64,000 nucleotides of DNA, from assembly GCA_027886175.1 (NCBI GenBank), contig JAJNNQ010000002.1, positions 7,498,001 through 7,562,000 on the forward strand. Reading direction: 5' to 3'. Position 1 is the first letter of the stretch. Every line of letters begins with the position of its first letter. Positions 49,704 through 60,335 of this stretch are shown in pieces. The notes under the pieces are model-generated. The model made no database searches. It worked only from the letters and a program-made list of their open reading frames with translations, and was not told the origin of the DNA. A program made the translations under genes and the position numbers. The stretch comes from Phylloscopus collybita. Its lineage: Eukaryota > Chordata > Aves > Passeriformes > Phylloscopidae.

Positions 49704-50620
49704 ACATCTCAGCCCTGCTACTCTTTGCCTCTGTCACACAATCTTCTTTCACACAAAACTTGTTCACAAGCCTGGAAAGAGACTTTTTCTGAATGAGCCA
49801 GGAACTGTTACTCCAAAGCAACTGGTTACAGGCCTCCCCACTCTTTGAGCAGCAGCTGTTGGTAGGATCACAGCAAGTGTAGCCACAGAATCTGCTTTAA
49901 CAGCAGCTTGGTAGCTGCTTCAGCTTTCCAAGACAGCTGGCAGCTGAGTTGTGAAGCTGCAGCCAGCCAGCAGTGAGATGTCTAATACATCTCCAGAAAT
50001 CACTGTGTATTTGCCATGATTACCATAGTGACACACCCCACTGTTTTGTCCATGCTCTGGGATCAAATAGAATCAGTCAAGAGGTTGCCATTTATCCAAA
50101 ACTGAAATAAAACAGTGAGATAAGAGGAACAACAGCACTTTGGACGTGCATCCCACATGCCATAATTCTGCTAGATTACAAATAGCTTCTGTTATGTATG
50201 GCCTGGGAAGAAAAGGTACCATGATGGATAGGTTCCTTCTGGAGAAAGGACTATGGTACCAGAATTATGGATGCTTCATAGGGAATCTCTGCCTGTGTTG
50301 CAGAGATGTTGATATGGTAACAGGTTGTGTGAATAAAAGCAGCATAGATAATTGGAGTGTAATAGTTAAGATATTACTCAGCTTATTTGCAAGTAAAAGC
50401 TCTAATTTACCTTCAGCAATCCCTGTGTAACACAGTGGGCTGCTGCATTGTGCACTGTTTGAGCTTTTCAAGCAGGTCTTGAACTCATAGCTACTGGCAA
50501 AGGTGGCAGGTTTGAATATGCCTATTTACATATAGGAATATTGTTGGCATTGGTATCAAAACTCATATTGTGATAAAGGAAAAAAGCATTGATCCTTAAT
50601 TCCTTAAGAGTAATTCCTTC
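49704..50620. other. Unannotated sequence
   Basis: No gene or repeat recognised. CAGCTG/AGCTG words are frequent at 49850-49980, which may be coincidence. Confidence 0.4.
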
Positions 50621-50860
50621 TAAGGTAGGAAAGCACCATAAGATCCTCTAGTTTCATCTCCTGTATGATATGGTCTGTTCAGTTTTAGTTGATGCACAAA
50701 TATTTTCATGGTTTAAATGATGGTTTTAGTTAGATTAAAGGATTTAAGTCTTCAGGGGTAGCAGTTGCATGCCACAGGCATAACACAGAAAGAACAAGCT
50801 GTAGTGCCATGTATGTGTGAGGCCTCAGTGATGATGGAGAATTTGTTAAATGGGACATGC
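50621..50860 (-). mobile_element. Ancient CR1-like relic, 3' part
   Basis: The plus strand begins TAAGGTAGGAAAGCACCATA, then GATCCTCTAGTTTCATCTCC. This parallels the GGTCAGAAGGGACCATTATGA / TCATCTAGTCTGACCTCCTG order at the 3' end of old turtle/crocodile/bird CR1 (reverse complement). It ends with GTGATGATGGAGAAT, matching the consensus GATGGAGAATCCACC. The second part of the same element appears at 51309. Confidence 0.6.
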
Positions 50861-51308
50861 CTAATTGATCACAATTAGTAAAAGTAGTGCTTTCTGCCAT
50901 CTTTTAACTATTTTTTTCCTATTTGACCTGAGAAATTCTTTCCAGCCTTTAATCAATATGCATCTGTGCGTTTAAGCAAGAAATACATATGTAGTATCTA
51001 GGAACATTTGTCTCTGTCTGGTTAGAAGCCAGATCTTTGGAGCCTTTTTGACAGTTATGGCAAGTCTCTAATTTTGAAAACAAACCCCAGCCTTCTAACA
51101 GTCAAATAAATAAAAAATCCCAATCTCCAACTGCCCAGTCATCTCCATCTGGCCAGCTGATCGTGAACGGGAGAGGGAGAGGGGATCCTTCTTGCCCAGA
51201 CTTGCTCTGAGGTTGTATTGAAACCACATCTTTTAGGAAGGTGTGTGGTATTGCCTTGCAAACTCCAGCCAGTAGTAAGACCCTCACCTTTACTGATAAT
51301 CTTTTAGT
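50861..51308. other. Sequence interrupting the ancient CR1
   Basis: About 450 bp separate two CR1 pieces that lie within a few tens of bases of each other in the consensus. It contains a small palindrome CTAATTG/CAATTAG (50861-50878) at its left edge, and no recognisable element. It may be an inserted, unidentified transposon or a diverged part of the host element. Confidence 0.4.
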
Positions 51309-51500
51309 GTTTAATTACCCTGTCTGCCAGAAAATTCCATCTTGTTTTAAGGTTGAATTTGTCTAACTTCCAGCCATTCAATCTTGTTCAAGCTTTTGTC
51401 AACAAGACTGAAAGCCCTTTATTAGATATCTTTTCCACCAGGCAATACCTATATAAACTGATAGAGTCATTGTATAACTTACCTGATGTTCTCCCTCTAA
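51309..51500 (-). mobile_element. Ancient CR1-like relic, second part
   Basis: The plus strand has TTTAATTACCCTGTCTGCCA, GGTTGAATTTGTCTAACTTC, CAGCCATTCAATCTTGTTCA, and TTAGATATCTTTTCCACCAG in the same order as the reverse complement of an ancient CR1 consensus. The match is clear in order and in many words. It is highly diverged, so the insertion is old. The right edge runs into the exon-like segment at 51483-51563. Confidence 0.65.
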
Positions 51501-51563
51501 AAATCACTTCCCAGCTCTTACTTTCCCCACATCTTCCTGCCAGAGATTTCTTCATTCTATATG
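51483..51563 (-). other. Exon-like segment on the minus strand, 81 nt
   Basis: Minus-strand acceptor TTTCTCACCATCCAG precedes 51563. The donor is the full consensus CAG/GTAAGT, with GT just beyond 51483. One frame is open: two bases, then YRMKKSLAGRCGESKSWEVI..., with one base left over. The donor lies in sequence derived from the ancient CR1, so if real it would be an exonised transposon edge. No protein is recognised. Could equally be chance. Confidence 0.22.
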
Positions 51564-52157
51564 CTGGATGGTGAGAAACCAACACTGTCTTCTAATAAGA
51601 GATGAGGAAAGATGAAGAAATTATCTAAGAAAGAAAGAGGAGTGGTTCAAAAGGAATTGCTTGGAAGAGGCATTTCTCTTGATTTCAACTCATTTCTGCA
51701 ATCCCGATAAGCAGTGCCCTGTCCTAGACCACACCTGGCATAAACCAGCCAACTTCCAGTGGTGGGGTCAGCTCCTATCAGTGAAGCTGTTGCTCCTTAT
51801 AGCATTTGAGGATGTAGAAAGTGCTTTGCCAAGAAGCACATGGATGTTAGGGAACACTGGCTAAAGCAGGGATAACCCGTAGCATCCTGTGTGGTGCTCT
51901 GCAGAGTCACGGTGAGATCGCAGAAAACCCCAACCACTTAATTTAGCAAGTCATGTTAAACACAAAGGAGTAGTTACAATTTCACTACCAATTTGCTGTC
52001 AAGAAGTCGTTTGTCACCCTACCCCTCCAGTTATTAATTTATATAATCAGCACTTACCGTTCACATTATGAAAACATTAAGAGAGACCTGCAATTGTAGA
52101 ACATGGCTAGATTAGGACAAAAATGTAATGCAGTCCTCATAACACCAAAATGTTGAT

Positions 52158-52196
52158 CTGTAATATTAGCTATTTGTACTGTAATATTAGCTATTT
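52158..52196. repeat. 21-bp tandem duplication
   Basis: CTGTAATATTAGCTATTT occurs at 52158-52175 and again at 52179-52196, separated by GTA. The identity points to a recent slip or duplication. Confidence 0.95.
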
Positions 52197-52822
52197 ATAG
52201 CTGACCAAGTCTAAGCATTTCATGTAAAAGGAGAGAGGAATTCAAAATAAGAAGGTGAATACAGCTCCTCACCAAGGAGGAGCCATGATCAGAATTCAGC
52301 CTTTGCTGGTTGTGTAGTTTTTGTGTGTACCCTACGGGTGTGAGTTCTGCAGCAGTGCTTTATTTCAAACATCTTCATTTTTCCTCTCAGGATGAAGCAA
52401 ATGTTTTAAATTACAGCTATAGCATGGAAGAGAGAATTCAGCAGAAGCACAAATATGAGTCATGAAAGTGTTTGTGCCTTATTTTCAGGGTAATCACTAA
52501 ACAGCTGCTAAATTACATTTTAAAAAATTACCCAGTATTTCATAGTGGGTTTTATCCTCTTGTTTATTATTTTCTCTCTTAAGTCCCACTCTCAATCTTT
52601 GATCTGCATGGGAAGATTGCCTTATCCATGCAGAGCTCCCCAAACTCAGCAGAGCTCTGCATGTACTGATGCTCTGCCCATGCAGGGCTGATTACAGGAC
52701 AAGGACTGAGGTTTGTGCTACAGGGACAGACCTCAGGGACTTTAGGCAGAGTCCTGGCACAGCACTGGGTGCACCAACACAGCATGAGAGAGGAAAACAT
52801 TACCCAGAAAAAAACCATAGCC

Positions 52823-52839
52823 TTTTTTTTTTTTTTTTT
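52823..52839. repeat. Poly-T homopolymer, 17 bp
   Basis: Uninterrupted 17 T. Confidence 0.95.
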
Positions 52840-55544
52840 AAGCTAGTGTAGCAGAAATAAAAAAAACAGAAGTGACTCATCCATGCTGATTCTGTCTAAA
52901 CTTTACTTTTCCACATTACTTTTCTTCTGTTAGCAACTTTAGTGTTTTAGAAGTGCCTTGTGGAGGAGAAGAATGTTGTAGGTGGGCACTCTCCTCCGTG
53001 GGATGTGTGGTGTATATTTGGTCACTGAGCCTCCTGGGAACATGGTGGAGGGCACATGCTCAGTTGTCTGTTTCACTTTTTATGTTTTCTTCAGTTGTTT
53101 TCCAGTCTGGCACTGAGTGGGTAGACAAGACTCTTGAACAATCTGTAATTACATCGTGTCACAGTTGATGAGGTTACAAAGGAGTAAATATCTGGTTTTA
53201 GAGAGGATGTTTTTAACAATACTCACTCTACATCTAATGGAGTGCATCTGTGTCCTCTGTGGGCACTTTGCCTTAGATAATATAAAAGGAGAGCAATGGG
53301 GAAAAGAGCAGCATAATTATATCTGCATAGTCTTCAGCAGAATCAGTTTCTGCAAATACACACTTGACATTTCAACTATTTCATACCAGTGCTGCTCCTA
53401 TTGATGCCAGTGGCATCTCTGCCCTTGAATAGGAATAGGATTGAATTCTGACTGTTGAATCTCTTATGACAAGAGAGGTGGAAGTTTCCCAGCATGACCT
53501 GTTTGCCATAGGGAAAGATAAAAGTTTCATTAGACCATCATGTTAGAATTCTTGACCTGGGGTCGTGACTGTGTCTTGACAACTTTCCCTTCTTTTGGGT
53601 CACAAGGAGAGACCAGCAATCCAATATATTTTTTCTGTTGTAACATGGGTCACAGCACAGAACAGAATAAAATAGTTCCATCAGCCTGCCTCTGCTGGAT
53701 TGTTACCTGCTGTGTTTCCACTTCTGCCAGCCAAATGTTGGCAGCCCAGTGATACAGAGCAGCCTGCTCTGGACAGTATCACATGTCTAAAGTCATATGA
53801 AATCATATTGCATTTATACCACTCAGAGCTGAGGGAAAAAACGTTTTAAAGAGTCAAGCACCACGTTCACTTTATAATGGCAATGTAGAAAGATTTGTTT
53901 AAAAGGCTGTCAGATACTGATGCTTGAGGTTCTTTGGTGAAGCAGTTACTGGGCACACTTGTGGTCATATTTATTAATTATTTGTGCTCCAACAGCACCT
54001 ACTAATGCACATGTCTAATCCAAATATACAGAGTGACATTGCTTGAAAGCCCATCATTTCCAGCTTTCAGGGCAGGTGTGGGAACAACCAGACTGACTCC
54101 CATGAAATAGCATCAGCTCACTTCATCTATTGCTCTATCTTTGCAACCTGAGGATGAGACTCAGGCTGTTGATGATGTTGGGAACATCCCCTGCTTCTCA
54201 GCTTCAACGTTCAAGCTTTTGCAAGTAGATTGACCTTGAGCAATGACAGACTTCCCTCTGCACATTATGATGAAATGGCAGAACTCCCCTCTATAGAGTG
54301 ATAATATTCCCTAGTTTATAGTGCAGGAAAAATAACTGTTAAAAACACCTTTAGGAAAACAAGACAAATTTGAGAAAAGGCAATAGTACACTTAGTTTGC
54401 TAAAACCAGGATGTAAGTGCAGACCTATTTTCTAGAGTCACTTGCTGAATTTTTGAGGAGATAACTAATAATTTGTTTTTGTTTTCCTAGCCTTGCTCTG
54501 TCTCTTTCTTCTTTTCAGCATCTGACAATAGCACCACCTACGCAATACAGCAGAAATGATCAAGAAGTCAGGGGAGTGGTTAGGTGATCTGCCTCTTGAG
54601 CAGCCTGCTAAGAACCATCTTCTGAATGAGAAAATTCAGATGCAGTGTAGGAGAAATCCATCAACGCTTGCTTAATATTTTCCTCCTCTTTCCTCTAGCT
54701 ACAGGAGACCAAAGCAATCTCTATCCCCTGGGCCTGTTGTCCTATGGTGGGATTATCCCTTCCTCCAGCATGAAGGGTTATTTGTGTCTTCTTTTCATCT
54801 ACCATCTACTGTATTTTCCCTGTCTTGAAGCTTTTCCCTCTCTTATTGGCAGTAAGGAGTGCCAGTAAGGACATGAGAGAGCCGGGCCTGCCTTCATCTA
54901 AAAGGCAGAAAGGAAAGGAGTCCTTTTCCTTCTGGCTGTAACATACTTTGTGCGATTTCTGCCTAATCCTCACCATTCTCTTTCTCTGCCTCTGCTCCTC
55001 CTTTGGGCTGCCCACTCAAACACTCCTCTTGCTACTCTTCCCCCTCCTTGTGATGTAAAACCTCAACATCCAAGTAATGAATGCTGTCTCACCTCTTTCT
55101 CTTCACTCATATCCCTGCCTGCAAGGTGAATGAACGCCCTCACAATGGAAGGAGGAGATAAGAAATTCCCCATGGATATATCACAGATACTTAAAATAAT
55201 TTGGAGCAAAAATCCCTGCAGGTTTATTGAAAACACCCCCCTCGACACACAGAGATTTATTTATCTGCTTTACTGCATTTTGCTTACGTCAAGAGCTGGA
55301 TTGCTCCTGTACAGCCCCCTCACCAGGCAGATAATTGCTACATATTCTTTTGTATTGCTGCCACCACCTCCACCATCGGGCGTTTTCCCAAACAATCGCC
55401 TGCGCAGCCTCGGAGCAATCCATCTCCCTGCCGACACTGGGATAGCAGTGCTTTGGTATTAGGGGTCTCCCAGGAGCAGGTGAGAATCTTGCCTCTTTTC
55501 TTGAAAATCAAATGAAGTAAATGCTGTGCATTTCTCCTTCCTTT

Positions 55545-55920
55545 TCCAGATAATTAGCAAAGATGTTAAATAAAGCCAGGGTAGCTCTCTGACAGCTCCA
55601 GCCTCTCCTCAATGGTATCTTGTTGGCCGTCACTTCCATGCAGACACACCGAACTGATGTAGTGTCATTTATCTTTACCTTTTGTTTACAGCCACTCAGC
55701 CAGTTGTCACTCTGTGTGACAGCGCCTGTATTCAAGCCAATATGAATTTATTTTCCAAGGAAGGCTTTCTGAGAGCAAAGCTTATGCCTCACTAAGGATC
55801 CAACTAAACTGCATTGCTGGCAAGACCTTTTCCTTCACCATCATCCATTATATTCATGATTAAACAAATTATATAGCCTGGCCTTTCTTTTTTTGTTATT
55901 TCCTGCTCAGGTTTTCTTCC
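55545..55920 (-). mobile_element. Ancient CR1-like relic (ORF2 region)
   Basis: On the plus strand, ATAATTAGCAAAGATGTTAAAT is followed later by CTTTTGTTTACAGCCACTCA and GCCAGTTGTCACTCTGTG. The order and spacing resemble the reverse complement of amniote CR1 ORF2, where ATTAATAAAGATGTTAAACA precedes the CAGCCAGTT word. Beyond 55750 the match is weak. The call is from memory and approximate. Confidence 0.45.
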
Positions 55921-58360
55921 ACGTGATGATATTTATCTTTTCAGCTGAATAGTCATTAAATTCTATTGCTATGCATTTTGGCAATAACAGTTTTTAGGTG
56001 TTCTTTGATTTCCTTCATCTGCCTCCAACTTTTCAAGACTGGTTTCCTTCTCAGCTCCCTGGACATGGGACTGTCACACTCCACTGGCTATTAGCAAGCT
56101 GGAGACCCCAAGAGTGCCAGGACTAATCATGGTCCCATGTTTTGTCCTAGGAGAAGGATGCCTGACAAATGTGATATCACTGTGTGGGAGAGCAGGGCAT
56201 AAACAAGTTTTTGTATGTTGCTGTAGTCACAGCAGTGGGTCTTAGTTTTGAATTTCTTCCTTTCCTTCTCTTCCCTTTTCCCTGGTTGCTCAATGAAAGT
56301 GAGAGGAGAAGAGCTGGATGCAGAGGCAACATCCCAGGGAGAGCTAGGCCACATCTGTTTATCCTCCCCTTGCCTGCACTCATGTGGCAGTGTGCAGGTA
56401 CCAGCCTCTTTGCTATGGCCTTGGACAAAGGAAGGAGGATGCACTCACCCACTGGGTTTCCTGCATTGTTTCCTTCTGGACAAAGGCAAAGCTGGATGGA
56501 GACAAAGTGTAGGGGCTTGTTTTCCATGGTGCATACCAGAAACAGGTTCAGCAAAAGAGTTTGTTATACTGTGGACGAGTAATGACTCTCCTTGCCATTT
56601 TTATTCTTAATGTATCCATTGCCAAAATAAATATTTCATTTCCCAGTACTAATGCAGTTCAAAAACCAAGAACATGTGTATTCCCTTCCCTAATGTCTCT
56701 TACCCCAACAGCGCAAAATATATAATTGCACAAAAAATGCTGGGGGACTAAGGACATACCTTAAACTACTTCCAGTCTGCCTAAAACTTCAAAACCAGGA
56801 ACCTTATGCTGGGCCCAAATACACAACTGGATGATCTATTTTATGCAAAAGTTCTGGTGAAGCAAGAGGTTTAATGATGCTAATTATTTGTAAAATATTG
56901 TAAAACTCGTAAAAAATGTTATCCCACTGTGAATTTTACTTTCTAATTTCGTAGGAGGTATGCTTCTTGTAAGAGTGTCAGGGGGTATATTAGTTTTTTT
57001 TTAATTGGAAAGTACTTTAGCTAGAAATTACATGAAAATTTATTCCAAAAAGATTCTAAATTCTTAACATCAGATGAAAAAGAAAATATTTTGGTACATG
57101 AAGCGTTTTGTTTTACCTGATACAATGATTTCAAAATATTTTTCTGCTTGCAAATAAGTAACAAAATAGTTTGAAATGAGACAGTCATTTCAACGTCATT
57201 TTTTTTAGAGCCACTAGTGAGATTAAAAGATCCATTATCTGTAAAGCTCAGAGTAGAGAATCTATGTCATGAAAGTTGTGTTGAAAGCATCTGGTGATCT
57301 TTAGATGGTAGATGCTGGCACATAGTATATATATGTGTATATGTGTTTATATATGCATGCATGTGAAAGCATGAGCGTATGTTTATAAACAAGGGCGTAG
57401 TGCCACAGGGGTTTGCCCTCAGATGTAGTTCCTCCATATAGCTCATAGAGAGGTGTGCAGTCAGCATTATTGTGGATATTATTTCTTTACAGCTTTGGAC
57501 CCAGGACAAGACTTAAGCACAGTTATATTTGAGTGTATCATTACTTGTACCGAGCTTTGCGTGAAAGTTTTCCTTAAGTCTTTCCCAAAATATACAGTGT
57601 GGGATTTTGTTTCTAACCCTTTTAATAGTCTCCCAAACGCCTCATTGCCTTCTGTTTTGGAAACCATTGTGGTGTAATACATGTGTGTGCTGGCAGTGGT
57701 ATATGAGATGCTGAGGGCAGTAGTTACACAACTCTTGGAGAAGGTGTTCTTGCTGCCATCCCTGGAAATATCAGAATAGGTAAATTCAGCTCCAAGCCTT
57801 CTATGGTAGGCATGGATCCAGCAACCTGGCCCTGATCCCTCACCCTGAGGCCATATCTCAGTTTTGCCTGCCTCCTGAGTCAGGTTGAGCTGCCTTTGTC
57901 TTTATCTGTGTATTGAGCAAGAGGCGCAGCAGGAGCAGCACAACCTGCCCGGTGATGCCAAACGTGAGCGCTCCGTGGGGGCGCAGGTGTCACCCCGTGC
58001 TGTAGGTGAAAGGAAAGCCAGGGAAAACAAGCAGATCAGCCTTTGGCTGCACAGAGCTGCAGATCAGGTCCCCAGTGCCCTGCTCCCTGCTGATGGACAG
58101 CAGCGTGTTGTGGAGGCAGTGTAGCATAGCTTGTTTAATGCTGCATTATGGTAATGAATACCGGGGAGCCATTAACATGGGAATCTCAGATTTCAAATGT
58201 AAAGAACTACACACTTCAATGTTTTCTAGCAGTGTGCTCTTTGGAGCCGTAAGCACATGGGTTTTTTTTAATCAACTTCCTTCCCAAAACAAATTTTCCC
58301 AGCTAAATACTTCTTTAATCCATCTATTTACAAGTATATATATTTGCTATTTATAACATT
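55921..58360. other. Unannotated sequence
   Basis: No supported gene. Overlapping open frames at 56.2-56.6 kb run on both strands without domains. A TA/TG-rich alternating tract lies at 57325-57366. 57890-58130 is somewhat CpG-richer but shows no promoter motif that I trust. Confidence 0.4.
57325..57366. repeat. Alternating TA/TG tract
   Basis: Imperfect purine-pyrimidine alternation (TATATATATGTGTATATGTG and following ATATATGCATGCATGTG). Prone to unwinding and Z-DNA-like structure. Confidence 0.8.
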
Positions 58361-58720
58361 TGTTCATATTTGCCAGAAACATAATGACACTGTTATTTTT
58401 ACCCATGGTATGTTCTTTACCTATGTAATGTTAGACAACCTTTCTAAAGCCAAATTAAGCAAAAACATTAGCATCAATCCATTGAATTCAGGTGCTATTA
58501 AAATAAAATAGATGTTTTCAAACACTAGAATGAATGGAAAAATATTGCCTTGACTGTCAGATTGCATTTCTTTCCCATTGAAGCTAAGTGGGTTAAATTA
58601 AGTGATTAATTAACTATGCATCTGCACAATTAGGTGGGGATTTTTATTTTGTTTAACTTATATATTTATTTCCAATAAGGGAAAAAAGAACAAGTAACAA
58701 GAAAAAGGGAAAGCATTCCC
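58361..58720. promoter_or_regulatory. AT-rich CNE-like segment
   Basis: Contains GTGATTAATTAACTATGCAT and other TAAT-type words, no simple repeats, and no known transposon. Resembles a conserved noncoding element by composition only. Confidence 0.22.
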
Positions 58721-60141
58721 CATAGCACTACTGTAGTGTGGTTTTTACTATCATTTCCATTGGAGTGGTGCTAATTACTTGGGTTTATAACTCAGACATA
58801 AAAATTTGCACAATGGTGAAATTTCTCAGAGAAGATTTTGCTAAGTTTTATTATTTGCTGTTTTTAGATTAGAAAAGCCGAAACAACATCCAGTGGCAAT
58901 AACCACCTTTGTTGCTGGTGTTCTGAGTCTGTCCTTGTCATGAATTGATTTGGTCCAGTCTGGCATTGGGGTACCATTTCCAAAACCGTCTCTGAAGCTG
59001 GTGCCTGGACTTTTGCCTGTGGTTTGCATGAGGCAAGGCAGGTGCTGCTTTGCAGCTGAGGAACTACCCAGATGCCCAAGCCAGTCTGGAGCAAAAGCAG
59101 CAATCACGGTTTCAGTTTCTTCAGTTCCCCTTCCAAAGTGCTTGTGGAGGTTCATAAACCTCCAGCAAACAATCAATGGAAGAAGGGCACGCAAGGCTTC
59201 TCCACTCAGAGTGGAAGCTCCTCTTTCCCATCCCTTACACTATTCCCCCAAAACTGCATCTGGCTGCAGCGTTGTGCTGGGTTTCTCATTGAATTTCCTC
59301 TTGCACAGGAAAACCAGAGGGGCTTTTTAGCACTGCCATTTGCCAAACCTCCTTTCCAAGATGGTTTTTATCTTGGTTCTTGCCAGAATTCCGGTCACTG
59401 GATGGTGCAAATGCTGTAAATGGACTAATGTGGGCCCAGCAAGTGCTGGGACTGCTGCTTTGAGCTGAGCTTTTGAAAATAATGAGCTGGATTGTCAGAG
59501 CCCTTGGTCAGCAAGGCGAGAGAATGAGAACCCTGCTGCTCCCCTGCTCAGTTTGCAACTCCAGCTGCTGGCAGTGGCAACTATTCAACTGAAATTCCCT
59601 ACACTGAGAAAGGTCTTTGGCAAGATGGAAATGTTGAGATTGTTTTCCCCTCCCCTGTAATTTTTGTGGGTTTTTTGGCACCAGATGCCTTGTGTCTTCA
59701 TACAAAAGTTCTTTTCTTTTTCTTTTTTCCTTTATTTTAAGCTGACATTTTGATTCCGCCTCAATTAAACCACTTTGGAAGCAGCATGACTCTGTTTTGG
59801 AATGAGTTGCACTGGTACAAGTATTGTGCAGAGGCATCTCTGTTTCAGAGTGACTACATCCCTTCTGACAGTCCTCCCACAGCTAGCCCACCTTGCCTTG
59901 CTTCAGGCCTGCATCAGGATAGGTTTTATTACCTGCATGAATCCTACGTCTCCACAAGCAATCCTGACCAGATGTCACAGGGCACTTTTCATGCCGAGAG
60001 AAAACCACTTTTGCTCCTTTGCTTTTCTGCTTGCCTGACAGCCCGCTTGCTGCTTCCCTGCCCCCTCCCCTCTTCCATTCAGTTACTGACCCAGTGTGGA
60101 TGTCAAGCCCCAGGATTTCTCAGGGCTTTTTTCTCTCCCAG
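58721..60141. other. Unannotated sequence
   Basis: No gene supported. An unusually long open stretch (59750-60379, plus) lacks an ATG at its start and shows no domain. Confidence 0.4.
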
Positions 60142-60335
60142 AAAAAGAGCATGTCCAGTCCTCACTGGATGCGTTCTTTGCTGTGACCTCCCAGTGTCTG
60201 GGGCACAGTGTGCAGGAGGAAAGCACTTGTGGGGGCAAGGGCCAGCACCTTACTGCATCCAAGGAACACGTGTGGCTTTACTGCAATGCAAAGATGCTCT
60301 CTTGCCACTCCCTCCACCTAAAGTTGTGCACATGA
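60142..60335 (+). CDS. Candidate terminal coding exon, unknown gene
   Basis: A very strong acceptor (GGGCTTTTTTCTCTCCCAG ending 60141) precedes a frame that is open for 63 codons and ends at TGA 60333-60335. The protein would contain EKEHVQSSLDAFFAVTSQCL, then a Cys/Gly-containing region, and end SLHLKLCT. In the same frame an upstream TGA at 60087 excludes the other strong acceptor ending at 60082. I recognise no domain. No AATAAA lies close downstream. A second overlapping frame is open in the same place, which lowers confidence that either one is coding. Confidence 0.22.

Larger units (their letters stand above)
51564..55540. other. Unannotated sequence
   Basis: No gene recognised. It holds the 21-bp tandem duplication at 52158-52196 and T17 at 52823-52839. 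A CAG/GTGAGA donor-like site near 55479 follows a short open stretch but has a weak acceptor. Confidence 0.4.

Noticed and set aside
55370..55480. CpG-containing open segment ending in CAG/GTGAGA
   Set aside because: The pyrimidine tract before its acceptor is weak and purine-interrupted, and the segment is short; not distinguishable from chance.
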